NCBI RefSeq assembly: GCF_958295425.1
Contig: NC_081142.1
Location: forward strand, 12,758,324 to 12,822,323
Direction of reading: 5' to 3'
From: Solea solea
Taxonomy: Eukaryota > Chordata > Actinopteri > Pleuronectiformes > Soleidae
DNA: 64,000 bases
The translations under genes were made by a program, and so were the position numbers. Positions 34,351 through 47,375 of the stretch are shown piece after piece (position 1 is the stretch's first letter; each line of letters opens with the position of its first letter). Under the pieces are notes generated by a model. It made no database searches. It was given only the letters and a program-made list of their open reading frames with translations, and was not told the origin of the DNA.

Positions 34351-36539
34351 TAAGTATCTGCTCAGAATTCGTGGGCAAATATTTCTGAATACAAATTCAC
34401 TGAAATGCCAAAGACAGTTCTGTTTGTTTTGTTCCCCTGTGTAGCTTTCAATACCTGAGTTAGACCAGAGAAGAACAGACTTAACACAGTCTGTATACCA
34501 TAGTGCATTGAACAAGGGCTGCAATGCATCATATAATGCTGGAGGTGAATTGTTACAAGGAGGGATAAATAAAGGCAAGTTCCTGGCAGGACGAGCTCTA
34601 ATGTGCTGAGAACCTCATCCTAACAAGAGTCCCACTGAATGAACAAGCAACAGAGGAATGTCTGACTTCAGCTACTGAGGAGGGAGAGAAAGATTTCACC
34701 TGACATAACACGAGCAAAATGACAATTTGTCCTGACCAAGAACCCAAGAAAACTTACACGATAACTTGTATTAAAGTGATTAAATCAATTGTTATTGCTT
34801 TGTATGTAACGCTTAACTGGAGTAGCATATCGTGTTTCCACAACTACTGTGACCGTGTTGTGTCAAGACCTTTCTCATTAAAAAAAAAAAACACATCTAA
34901 ACTAAAGGTATCTGCAGTAAAATGATCCCGTCGACAACAACGATAATTAATCATGTACGGATGTGGGCATAATGAGAACCAGCCGTCTCCGTGACCCCGT
35001 TTCGAACTCCAGACCTCAACATGGCATCGTACTTCACTCGCCCTGGGGGCAAGTCAGATAGACTCCATGTCTCACACACACACACACACAAACACAAGAG
35101 TGGAGGCATGGAGTTAAAATCCAATACCTGGCCTGCGCTCGGACAGGCAATCGGAGCAAATGTTGTTTGAAATAATACGGCAAGCATGGGAGAAGTGGAG
35201 AGTTGGATTTGTGTCGAGGAGGTAGTGCACAACAACACCTTGGGTGCTCAATACGATGGACCTACAGTGGGGGAATTATTGATCTTCCTCGTTAGTTGCG
35301 GCGCGTGAGTGCAAGGAGAAACTAAGGGGTCGGTTGCCGTTAATGAATGGCAGAGGGAAACTCACACAAACACACCTCGTCGCGTAATGGACAGGATGGT
35401 TGTACGAAAGGTTTCCTTCATTTATTTATTTATTTATTTTATTCAGAGAGGCAACGTGAGAAGTGAGTGTTGATTTTGTCGAGGGTGTTGTGTTAGAGCG
35501 TGTGTGTAATGACTCCAGAGTGTGAAGGTGTAATGACAGCGAGAGGGAGAGAGAGATGTTTGAATTGAGCTAAACTCTAGTGGGCACTGATGATGAGATT
35601 TGATCCAGTGCTTGAAGTGGGCTGGTGCTTCTTCATTTTACTGCTCTGAGTGCCCGCACTTCTCACGAGATGATTATCTGTCCAAGTCATTATTATGGCC
35701 AAGGAATAATAATTTCCCAGGCTGGGCTACATGTGGTTATTGCTGAAGAAAAGCAGTATCTGTTGGAAGCGTTTCACTGATGTTTAATTATATTAAATGA
35801 CTCTTTGCCACACTTACGTCCTGGAGGACAGCAGAATAACAACGAACAGAATGTGCTTGAAATTCAAATAGTCGTTCGAAATGTTATGGATAATCTGAAT
35901 ATACACGTTTTTGAGTTATTTCAATATAGACTGAATCTTTAAATGAATAGATGTTGTGAACGTCGCTTACATCAGTAACTTTCATGATTTAGTAACACAG
36001 ACAGAAGCCATGCACTTTCCAACCAAATCAAAAGTTTTGCGTGGAAGAATGAAAAAAAAGGAGAGTATTGGTTTGATATTTGTTTAAATACTGTTTAAAC
36101 TGAAGAAACACAACAGTCACTTAGAGGAGATTTCATGCAAACTGCCATTCCACATTGCGTAACTCTCTGGACTGTAATTGCTACTTTACGGGTCACCACA
36201 AGTAAACACATCCTCCAAGTACCTGCATGGGGCTAACGCTATAGAGCAAAGTGCAACCGTGAGCTCGAATCAAGTGAAACACATATTTTTTTCAGATCTC
36301 AAGAGGAAATCTATCCTCGTTCACTTTCTGCCAAGCCCCCTTAGTCTTCATCTGGTCTCGCTCACTCAGGTTTGCGTAAATACAATAACTGCACCCCATT
36401 TCCGATACAACACGAGCGCTTTGGAAATGTCTCAATGCTTATTGGCTTCACACCAGCACGTCATGCTACTACTTCACTGAAGTTCAGATATTATGTGAGC
36501 TTGACTGACTGAAACGAGGTTTGCGCTCTTGCCGTTTTT
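34351..36539. other. Non-coding flank
   Basis: (CA)n at 35071-35095 and (TTTA)n at 35420-35440. No supported gene. Confidence 0.5.
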
Positions 36540-36800
36540 GCATTCTGAGTTTGCATGTTCTCCCCGTGTGTGCGCGTGGGTTTTCTCCGGGGTTCTCCGG
36601 TTTCCTTTCACCAGTGCAAAAACATGCAGATTTGGGGATTAGGCAAATTAGACACCCACATTTGACCGTGAGGTGTGAGTGTGAGAGTGATGGACTGGCA
36701 ACCTGCTTATGGTGTACCTTCACCTTTCACCCTATGTCAGCTGGTGCTGACCCGCAACCCTCATGTGGAGGATAAAGCAGCGGATGAATGAATGAAGTAA
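36540..36800 (+). repeat. Teleost retroposon 3' tail with GAAT repeats
   Basis: It contains TTTGCATGTTCTCCCCGTGT, GTGGGTTTTCTCCGGGG, a GATTAGGCAAATTAGACACC block, and ends GGATAAAGCAGCGG(ATGA)n. This is a very common fish non-LTR retroposon tail. I do not name the family. Confidence 0.75.
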
Positions 36801-38850
36801 TGCTATTTAGGATTTGTCACACAAACAGTAATTGTATGCTTTTTCTTTAATGCGTGCGTTTATTTTATTATTAATGCTACTTTGTAGACTTGTGCGGTGG
36901 CTATTTTCAAAGAAATGTGAATGAGAGTGCAATGTCAGGTTGTTAAACCTTTGGCATTATGAGGCTTTTTCTATTTTCGGTCAAATTATATCGTATCTCT
37001 CACTGAAGAAAATTGAACTGCAAAGTCACAAGGTCAGCGTTTGTGGCTTTTGTTTCTGTTTGTGTGTGTGCTTGCCATACAGCATTCCTCTTAATGTCCT
37101 TGGGGTTAGGCCTGAGAATGGTTAGAGTGTGTTTAAGTACAGCTTTTTGTGCGGAGGCCCAAGCTATTTTAATAGGTGTTACCATCGCATAGACAGACCA
37201 TTGGCTTTGGGATTAGGTTTCCCCTGTACCAACAGACGTGGTTTAATTGTGTATACCTGAGCTTAAATCAATGGCAAAAATGTTGAAAGTAACATCAGGA
37301 ATGTTGGCTATTATCCAAAGGACCTTGATGAAATTGCTGAAAATATCTAAGAAAAGAATCATTGCAGCATGTCAGCAGGGTTAAGTTACACTTTTGAAAA
37401 GAAAAAAAAGAAAGATCGGGGATGTGAATGTGTCTATTTAGCAGAGCTGAAGAATTGTTCCACCTATTTCATAGTTTGTATACGGTGCCATGGCTTTGGG
37501 TCCAATACTGTGGTCAAGTATTAGCCCTCTAAACTAATAAATAGATGGTATGTCATGGTGTTGTTGCATGTTCTACATTAACTTCACCAACAATAGTAAT
37601 CCCTTTATCACCTTGAGGTAAAATAAAATGATTGCGTTCACAATGGAAGACCAGAAATAATGTCATTTCCATCAACCACAGCTGTTCTGTTTATTTATAA
37701 TTTGCAACATAAAACTAAGAATTAAGTTAACATTGTTAGGCCTGTTTATATGCTGACTTTAGCATTTAGCTCCAAGCGCTGTGGTACAACTCAAAAACTG
37801 CTTATGAAAACTGTTTTTTATTACGTTAGTATCACTACAAGAATAAATAAACAGACTAAATATTATCTTCTGGTTCAAATGAGGCTCAACTGTCTTTTCC
37901 CCTGTCCTTATTTGCCTCAAAACATAGAGTCTGTCCTCCATTATTTCTTCACATCCACACAGGCTTTACATATGAAAACAATTTTTTATTTATTTATTTA
38001 TTTTTTACACCTTTGCATTTATTTAAGGACACTTTCACTAAGGAACATATTGTTTACATGCTGTACGGGTAATTACTATTAAAGAACAAGTCCTCTAGCG
38101 TCCAGAGTTTTTTTTTAGGAACATCAGCGTTGGGCTTAGACATTCATAGATAAGCAGCATCCACCAGGGACGTCGTGTGTGCGTGCCACATTTTTATTTC
38201 AGTATGAATATGTATGGAGGATAGATCCACATGCTACCTGATGCAAACACATACATGTTGTGATAGACAATGCCATATAAGAGGAACTAGTGTGGGTTTT
38301 ATATATACATGTGTATAGTGTGCGGCTGGAGGTGGATACACTTTAAATAATGGCAACTGTACTTTCCAAGAAAGAATTAACTCCTCTTGCTCTCTTAAAT
38401 CCCATTTTTTTTTAATTCAGCAGACTCTATGCACATCTCATCTTTCTTCAAAAAAAAAAAAGAGGAGTGGGAGGTTAAGAGAGAACGTGAATATTTGCCT
38501 GTATAGTCATCTATAAGAAGCAACAGTACTGAGAGTGTGTGTGTGTGTAAGACAGTGTGGGAAGTGAAACAGCAGCCAAAGAGAAGGCTAATGGTGTAAA
38601 TGAAGCTAAGCATTACATTACAGTGTATACCCCTCCCTTGTCAGATGGGTACCTCATTACAGTAATCCATCTCACTCAATGCCGGCCTCTTATAGGCTGC
38701 AGAGATGGATGAAGCTCTAATCATACAGAAGCCCACTTGTTAAAACCTCATTTCTGTGTGACTTCTTCTGTTAAGGGTTTGTGCGAAAGCGATTTAAATA
38801 TCATAGATTTAATTAGAGTTAGTAATCACACACAAATTAGCGATAGTGAA
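36801..38850. other. Non-coding flank
   Basis: (TTTA)n at 37986-38008 and short A/T runs. No supported gene. Confidence 0.45.
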
Positions 38851-39045
38851 TTTGTCCTCTCCACACACAAACTGGGTGCAGGAGCAGTTGGCAGCCCTTA
38901 CCTGCACCCAGGGAGCAATGGGGGATTGAGTACCTTGCTCATGGGTACCCCAGCTCTACATTACATTACATTACATGTCATTTAGCAGACGGTTTTATCC
39001 AATGCGACTCACAATAAGGTCTACAAAGCGTCAATAAGTAATATG
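38851..39045. repeat. Dispersed teleost repeat (ACATTACATT...TTTAGCAGACG)
   Basis: It combines a CACCCAGGGAGCAATGGGGG block, (TTACA)n, and TCATTTAGCAGACGGTTTTA followed by CCAATGCGACTCACAATAAG. I recognise this order from abundant fish repeats. The remaining 39046-39356 holds nothing recognised. Confidence 0.65.
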
Positions 39046-39356
39046 TAAATATAGAGGGAGCAGAACAAAGTTCTCTAGAGCCTTCACTTCATTTCTATTG
39101 TTTTTAGAATATACTTTAAATTTATTCTCTTCGTGCTAAAATAACATTTCATGACCTGGCACCACGGTTCATATTGGACATGCTGTCAGTATCCCATCCC
39201 AGATCTCTTAGGTCATAAGGTGGAACTCGCTCACATGTGCCCGGGGCTTTCTCTAAGACCTGTGAGTTGACTTTCTATTTTTATCCACTGAAAGAATGTA
39301 AAAAGTTTGCTGTGACTTTACTTCAACAATCCTGCAAAAAAAGTCACTTTGGGGTT

Positions 39357-39600
39357 GGGGCGACGGTAGCTCAGTGGTAGAGCGAGTCGTCTTTCAGCTC
39401 AAACGTTGTGGGTTTGATTCCCCGTTTTCTTGGGCAAGACGCTTAACCCCACGTTGCTCCTGACGGCTGTGCTGGCAGCGTGTGAATGGGTATGAAAGAT
39501 GAGTGATAGAAAATGCGCTGTCAAAGTGTGAGTGAATGGGTGAATGGCTTGAGTGGTCATCAAGACTAGAAAAGCGCTATATAAATACAGACCATTTACT
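39357..39600 (+). mobile_element. tRNA-derived SINE with LINE-type tail
   Basis: The head GCGACGGTAGCTCAGTGGTA carries an RNA polymerase III A box (39367-39377), and GGTTTGATTCC (39411-39421) is the B box with one change from consensus. The body runs to GAAAAGCGCTATATAAATAC, a tail shared by many fish SINEs and their LINE partners. About 240 bp and apparently full length. Confidence 0.85.
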
Positions 39601-41883
39601 TATAAATCATCATTAAAATACAGTAAATAAATCCGACAGACAATGTACCTTACATCATGTAACCGGAAAAGCTTGCAAAAAAAAGTGATAGGTGTCCAAT
39701 GGACACATTATGATAACAGATCTGTGGACTGAGGACACAGATATTGGTCTGTAGACACCAGTAAAGTCTACACCAGCACAGAAGATCAGGTCTCTCCTTA
39801 AAAGTGTGTGCATGTGTGTGTGTGTGTGTGTGTGTGTGAATGAGAGAGATAAGTAACAGTGGTTTCTTTAAGTACATTGGTGAGTTCTGGTGTTAAAATG
39901 TAAAAACAGCTACAACTGCTTCTCCCCTCCTCTATATCTCACCCCTTTTTTTTTATTCCCCCCTCTCCCCCCTGGTCTCTCCTGCTGCTCTCTCTTGCTC
40001 CAGGGCTCTTTGCTAATGTGCTGGAAAACTGAAGGCAGCCCCCATACGAGGGCCTTTCCTGTGTGTATTGGTCTTGTTGGAAGTGATTAAAAATGGATTT
40101 GTGCTGGGAGAGTTGGGTTTGTTATCACTGCATGTGATTTATCGCCCTGAGCTTGTGAGGTGGGGGCTCGCTGCCGTAGGAAAACCATAAATTCCAGGTG
40201 CGCCGACAGAACTTGTGCCAGGGCTGAGAGTGAAGCACATCCAACATTGGCACATACTGACACACAATTATACACATGCTCACAACTGTTGCTCATCGCT
40301 AATCCGTTGTCCAGAAGTGCATTTTTTAAGTGTGGATCTTTAATCCTCTTATCTATTTACATCGCTTCCCTTTTTACTGGCTTCTCTTGTACACCCCCTT
40401 TTTTTTTTTTCTTGATCATTTGAAACAGATTTATTTATTTTATGTTAATATTTTATCTTGAAAATAAACATGTTGACTGTCAAAGGGTTATACGGTACAA
40501 AAAAGCATTTGATGCTTGCCTTAGAGAGTTTCAAATCTTACATGCTGAAACCATACAGACTATTCACATATTTGATCCATTTATAGTCTCAAGTTACTTC
40601 TGTGTCTTGTTCCAAAACCAAAATCTGTCAATTAGTATCACACGCAGCACAGGTAATGGCCCCAACTTCACCCCAAGAGCAAATTCAGCAGAGTTAGCGA
40701 TCCATCACGGGCTAAACCCTTTCAGACACGTTTTATTTATTTATTTATTTTGTTAATGAGGACAAGATTCGTCCCATAGAAAGTTGTGGCAATCTCCGAC
40801 AATGTTTAAACCACATCCGCAGAAATCAAAGACTTCACGTCAGCATAAAATCTCTTCCTGGAGAATCCTTTTCTTACTCGTTCATCGGTAGCTAATGGCT
40901 CAGAGTAACTCTGTGCTCTCTCCTGTCTCTCTCTGCTGCAGCTTTGGGCAAAAATAACGAGCCTGCAGTTCTTTTTCAGGGAAATCTTGAAGTTTTTTTT
41001 TTTTTCTTCTTCTTCCCTGGGAAGATGGTATAGATATGCAGAGAGAGAGAGAGAGAGAGAGAGGTGATATATCATGTTTTTCCTGCATAAGCCACTTTTG
41101 ATTAGGGTCCAACCATAACACAGCTTGTGGATGACGCTGACTTTACACACAGGAGCAGGGGTTGAGTAATGGATCAATTAATGGATTTGTGTGTGTCTGA
41201 TGATACTACCAGACAAGTATTAGGGGAGTTAGTGTTCAGGGACACAAAGGGGCTCGACCAAGAACAACAACTTTGGCCCTTGTTATGGCCAAAATGTCTT
41301 GAAAAACGCTAACATGGAGTTGAATCTTGTGCTGGGATCCAAGTTTTGACCCCTGACGACATGGAATAATGCAGAGGATGGTGTTACAAATACATGCGTG
41401 TTTTTACAAGCGCCTCAGCCTCGAAATGTAATCCTGTTTCATCTGCCTGTCTCTTTCACCTGTGACTGAAGATTTTGTGAAATGTTTAAAGATTTCTTCT
41501 TTTTTTATTCTCCAGGGTCTTTTTACATTTGGACTTAAAGATACGTTATATTTTGAAACTTGAACTATCCATTCTTTGTTTCCCAGAGTTCTCCTGATCG
41601 TCAGACGGGATGTAAAGCGACACATCAGCCGCTGACAACAAGATGATCTGGTCTAAAAAATATTATGGAAGAGAGAGAGAGAGAGAGGAATTCTGTGGGA
41701 AACAAAAAGGAAAAGGGTTTTAACCTCCATTAGAGAGAGCAGCATCGGCCATATGGAAGGAGACAGGGTCAACCAGGGAGATTTGGTTACATTAGCGAGG
41801 AGCATGCTTCCTGTGCAGTGCAGGTGTGGGTCAGTCCTGAATATTAACACACATTATTTAGAACAAAGAGCCACAGCAATAGT
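39601..41883. other. Non-coding flank
   Basis: (GT)n at 39807-39838, (TTTA)n near 40733-40750, (GA)n at 41039-41063 and 41671-41688. No supported gene. Confidence 0.45.
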
Positions 41884-42054
41884 GGCAGTGGCACAAGGGT
41901 GGAGGAGGTCAAATGCTCCTCGGGGCCTAACAGCCGGTATTTTAGATTAAAAGAGGGATAATATCTTTATGCCTTCGATCAGGAAGCGTAAACCAAATGA
42001 GGGAAGATGGGAGCTCCACAATGGGATTGTCAGAGTCCTTCAGCAGAGACATTT
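41884..42054 (+). repeat. Local direct duplication, copy A
   Basis: It shares with 42818-42973 the string GGCACAAGGGTGGAGGAGGT and the following ~130 bp, including TTCGATCAGGAAGCGTAAAC. Copy A has about 15 bp (GAGCTCCACAATGGG) absent from B. Confidence 0.9.
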
Positions 42055-42817
42055 TGTGCAGCCTTGTGCGGTCACCTTGAATCATTTCAGTGGAGGCCTC
42101 ACACTCTGAAGTAGCATGTCAAGTAAATACCGTTGACTGTGCTGCCACAGCTGTTTAATAGGCTGAACTCAATGAATACAATTGATTTGACGGTAAAGCA
42201 AAGCAAAGATGAGCTACGTGGTGTTACTGATGTTATTTATTGAAGCGTTTGGGGTCATTCAGTGGCATCTCTCTGTTTTCAAGAAGAAAGACTGTCCATG
42301 TTGTTGTTTAGTTCAATGCAAAGGCGTTCACATGTCAAATGAAAAAACAAAAGCTTACAAAGCCAAATGTCTCCGCTGATTTTTGTTGGAAACAGCCAAT
42401 CTTTCAAGTCTGTCCCTTTCATTGCGGGACCTTCAGTCAGTGTGGCGATCTGTCCGTCGTGTTTGCAGACAAGCATCTGAGCCAGCCTAGATTCTGCAAC
42501 CACACGATGACAGCGCCCGATGAAGTCATTGTAAACAGCGGGCTTGTCCTCATTATCACTTGTGTGCCTTTGGATTAACTTCACTCAGTTGCATTTACAT
42601 TCCACGCCCCCCTGACTGAAGCACTTCAGTCAATAACCTTCTGACATGGTTTAGTATGGACATTCAGTGACGCTTTACTCAGGTTATTCAGGTAAAAATG
42701 GCTTTGCTGTAATGCTTGAGCAGCAATGCAGCACAGCATTGTTCACACGACGCCAGCAAAGGAAATGATTCCAACAATTATTTCAGCAATTCTACAGTAC
42801 ATTTGTGGTGGTTTAAA

Positions 42818-42973
42818 GGCAATGGCACAAGGGTGGAGGAGGTCAAATGCTCCTCGGGGCCTAACAGCCATTATTTTAGATTAAAAGAGGGATTATATCT
42901 CGCTGCCTTCGATCAGGAAGCGTAAACCAATTGAGGAAGGATGGGATTGTGAGTGTCCTTTGGTAGAGACATT
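42818..42973 (+). repeat. Local direct duplication, copy B
   Basis: Second copy, 934 bp downstream in the same orientation and differing by scattered substitutions plus the 15-bp gap. The intervening 42055-42817 is unique-looking and has no gene. Confidence 0.9.
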
Positions 42974-45900
42974 AAAAATAATGACTTTTATTTTGTGTTC
43001 AAAATTCACTGTTAATAAGCAGCAATCCAAGATAAAGACTGGATAACAATATCCTTAAATCAACGCCAAGTTATTCTTGGAGGCTGTGCTTGTGCCGTTT
43101 GATCAGGATTGATTGACGAACCCTCACAACATAAGCCAACATCACACCCACATGTCATCACGTTTAAGACCCTCGTAAACAGAGACCACACGATGTCATT
43201 AAGAAGACACTTCAACATCTTTGCTTGTTTACATTGAACCAAACAAAGCCAGCATGATGTCAAGTCCCCCCCGAGTCTGATTTTCACGAGCAGTCATTTC
43301 CCAGGATCAGAACATGGGACACAATGGCATCAGCTGTAGTCACAAACAGCCTCTCCCTTTTACACAGATGTGGATTTGGTTCCGTATGAAGGCAAACAGA
43401 AGGATGCTTCCCAATTGTGCGTGACTCATTCTATTCACAACAGCAAGGCAGAGTGAAAGCGAGTCATTCCCACCAAGAATACGCTGAACAAACGAGGCTA
43501 TAGATTCAAGTATTGCTTAAATCCCATTGCCACATGTGGAGTATGTGGCCTTTGCGTTTTCCCCCAACTACTTAGAAGTGCACAGAGAAAACCTCAAATA
43601 CAGCAATCCTCCCCAACACACCCCAACAACAACAACCAGTGTTCTAAATTTGGCAGGACAATCTGAGACCATACATCCTGATTAGAAATTGATTCAGGAA
43701 ATAGGTTTTCAGGGATGTAAATAATTGTCTCTAAGATGGATTCTGAAACTGCACAGTGCAACCATCTGGGTAAAATATATATATCTCTATTTTCTTTTTT
43801 TTTTGGTAGAAAAACTGAATGATTTCCCCCCCCCCCCCCAGACTTTACAGACGTTGACCCTTGAAGCATCTGGTTCAACTCATTTTCTTATCAGTGCTCG
43901 TCAATACTGACTGGACATTTTCCAATTTTTAAAGGCCAATGTCAACCTGATATTGTGTATTAGATGTATTGGCCTAATCCTATTACACACTCATGCACAG
44001 ACACACACATCACACACACACACACACACACACACAATGTTCTTCTTTTCCCTCCTCTTTTAAAACACGTGTAACACAGCCACAAACCCATTTTTATCAC
44101 CAGTTCCACTGCCTTTAGTCTCCATCCTTCTCATTAGCCATCACTGGGAAGTAAGGATTCAGTAAAAATACAGAGCGCCATTAAACACTGTAAACTGTAC
44201 ACTTGGAATGGCAAAACAGTCCCATAAAAAAGGCTGGATGAGAGCCAGGGAACCTATTTAATTCCTCCAGCTGCTGGTGTGAGCTCCTGCTGCAAATCAC
44301 CCGTGCTACAGGTCTAATTTGTAAAAGACAACAAAGTTAAACATATACAGAGTGTAAAATGTCTGCAGAACAAAGGTGCTTGCTCTACGCTGAGATATAT
44401 GAGACTTGGTGGAAATAGTGTCTGAGACATTAGGGATTCTACATGCGTCCACGCTATCAGCCCACAGCACAATGGGGATGCTACAATGCAGATGTTAATG
44501 TTCAAGTAAGTCTGTGGAATGTTGATCGAATGGAAAAGTGTAAAAGATAGCAAACAACAGTTGAAAATACCGTGCAGCTGATTTAAGTTAAATATTCGCA
44601 CAGTGGGTTAAAGTTAGTCCTCTCTAGCACTAAACCATGAATGTTAAACAGATTTCAGGCAAAGCCATGAATAAAAGACGAAGGCTCTCAGCTTGTGGCT
44701 ATTAGTTTAATGGCAGTCTTCCTTTCTTTGCTTTCCTAAAATGGAAATAACTCTAAACGCTCCAAATATGTGGATGTTTCTGAGCAGCAAAGGTGACCAA
44801 AATATGCATCCAAAAATCTAAAAATGTGATGTTGACATTTCCCCAATCTTACGTTTTAATAAACCGGGGTCTGTGAGGGTGAATGAAGAAGACAGCATGG
44901 AAAAAATGTTATTTTAGGTGGACATAAATAGTATCTTTGTGTGCACTTTTGAGCCGACATGATTGGACCACAGACAGATCTGAGCTCTCAGGAAACTTGA
45001 CCAGAGTATTTAACTTGGAAGCTTGAGGTGCCGCGAGACTGTCGGGCTGCGCAGAGAAACCAGTTCACCTCACCCAGCCTCCCATAAATTCTCACCCTCT
45101 TCATCCCCTCGCATGCTGTGACGCCTTATCCATTTTCCACATTTCAGTGGGGATGAACTTCTTGAAATTTGAGTGTGATGTCAAAGTGCAGCGCAAGACA
45201 CCAGGAACCAGACCAAGGGACCAAAAATAGTGTCAAAGACATCGGCCTCCTCCGTGTCGCAGCAAGTCTCCTCCCGGGAGCACGTTTTTAAAGTCTGTCA
45301 TTCGTCTATTTTATGCTATTTTATTTTCATTTAAGTGAGGGCACAGTAAAACCTGAGTTGCCTCTTACCCTTTAGAACTCTTTATTTCAAACATATTACC
45401 TAAATCACTGGAGGTATGTTGGAAAAACAGGACACCCCATAAAACCCTGAAAAGGGCCTCTTGCTTTAACATACTCTAGGGGGGACTGAATCAGGTTCTT
45501 TGTAAAAAAGACCACTTGTGTTGGATGGAAGGACAATGAAATGGGACAGACAGAGTTCAGGTCCATTTATTGTCCTTTTCTGCCTTTTCTCAGTCGGCTC
45601 AGACCGCTTTGACTCAGCTATATAAACTGTACAGTGGATTTATAACACAAACAGGCTGTAGTAACCAGTTATTTCTGAATAGGAAACAGCATGGCTGCAG
45701 TTCTGAGGCTTAAACGGGTGCGATAGGTGAGAACAGGGCGTAAGAGGTTATTGAAGCTTAAAAAATCTCTGGCTCAACTTTCAATTTCGTTGATTGACAG
45801 ATGGGCCAAACCTGTGGCCTTTTTATCTTGTTGTCGGTAATCTGAGGGAGCACAGAAGACGAGTGGGTGGGCAGTAGAAAGAGAGACAGAGAGAGACAAA

Positions 45901-46949
45901 AGTACATTAGGATGGACAGTATGACATCATGCAGGTTGGGCGCACATTAAATTGGCAACACAATCTTCCAAAGTGCTTGCCAGATTTACCAGATTATTAT
46001 GTCATTGCATATTTATGGGATTTGATGCATATACGCAAGGTGCAAGCTCCAGGCGCCTAGTGTTGTGTAGGTTTTGGCATCAGATAAAGTGCAGGTCATG
46101 TGTTTGATTTGAAATTTAGGACACTTTGCAAAGGTAGCTGTCGGTTATGGACAGAATTCCCCAAGATCACAGATTATTTTTTGTCTCTATTCAACAATTA
46201 TTCTTGACTAAATTCTGGGTAATTATAGGTTGTATACTGTTTACATTGCTAAGGTTGTTCTTTGCATTATTATTGAGTTGTACATTCACATATCAGACTG
46301 TGGAGATTCATCTAACCAGAGATTTTGGCTCCTGTAAAGATTTGTATAGTATTAGTGGATGATATGCTAAAGATATTATATGATAGTATTAATCCATATT
46401 CAAGATAAAACATCAAGCACAATGCTGCAGCAGTTGAATAAACGATCTAAAGCTTTATAATGTATTTAATGTTTAATGTTTAACTCTTGTCATGCGTTTC
46501 TTTTTAAATTGACATCCCAAGCCATTCCATTGCTTTGGTCCCACCAGGCCTTTGTTCATCCACGCTCAGATTCCCACTGAATCCGGCAAGTGGGGACTCT
46601 CTTGTTTCATGCGGTAACTATAAAACATGTCTGAGTGCTTGCAACATTTCTGCTGCAAGCCGCAGCCACAGTATTCCCCCCGAAACACTCACCAAGGGAC
46701 AATTACAAACTTGTTGCAAATTATGGCCACATGCATTTCAGAGTTGTCAGAGGACTCAAGTGGATTTAGAACACTTTCAAAGCTGAAGGGATTGTGAAAT
46801 ATTCTTGCTCTTTGTCGAGGCAGCAGCGGTGAGGAATGCTAGCTCGGGCTGCTAAGATCACCGTCAAAGAATGTCAATGTGATTTATTAACGTAAGAGCT
46901 CCTTGGCATAGAGGAAAAAAAAATTAAAAATCTCAAAACTGTTAACCTG
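42974..46949. other. Non-coding flank
   Basis: Poly-C at 43828-43841 and (CA)n at 44011-44036. No supported exon. Confidence 0.45.
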
Positions 46950-47220
46950 AGCTTTCATGTCAATCAATGAATAATCAAATCAGGCCATTTTTCACTCACT
47001 TGCCACAGTTTCTTGGCCCAGCACTTCATGGGCTGATAATGAATTCCAGCGTGAAAAGCATGCGATCGATATTTGTTTTTATTGCCTGTTGAGATGTTCT
47101 TAACCGCATTAAAGAAACCCTCTGGTGTCACGACTTAACCCCTGGCAGGGATGATGTGATTTGTTCTCCCTGCGTACATTAGCAGTCTGGTAGAGATCGT
47201 GTTTGTGTACGCCAGGTAAG
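46950..47220. other. Candidate conserved non-coding sequence
   Basis: Balanced-composition stretch without repeats, containing CAATGAATAATCAAATCAGG, GGGCTGATAATGAATTCC and GCATGCGATCGATATTTG. It reads like regulatory DNA, with no direct proof. Confidence 0.22.
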
Positions 47221-47337
47221 AAATGTAACATTGATGAATTGTTATGGGATGAAGATGGATCTGATGTCTGTTATCTCACCATCTCACGTTAAATCATCCC
47301 TTAAAAGCATGAGATATGAGCGGTATGCATCTACTCG

Positions 47338-47375
<38 letters not shown>

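Noticed and set aside
39357..39430. Possible functional tRNA gene
   Set aside because: The boxes belong to a SINE head; no acceptor stem closes and a LINE-type tail follows.
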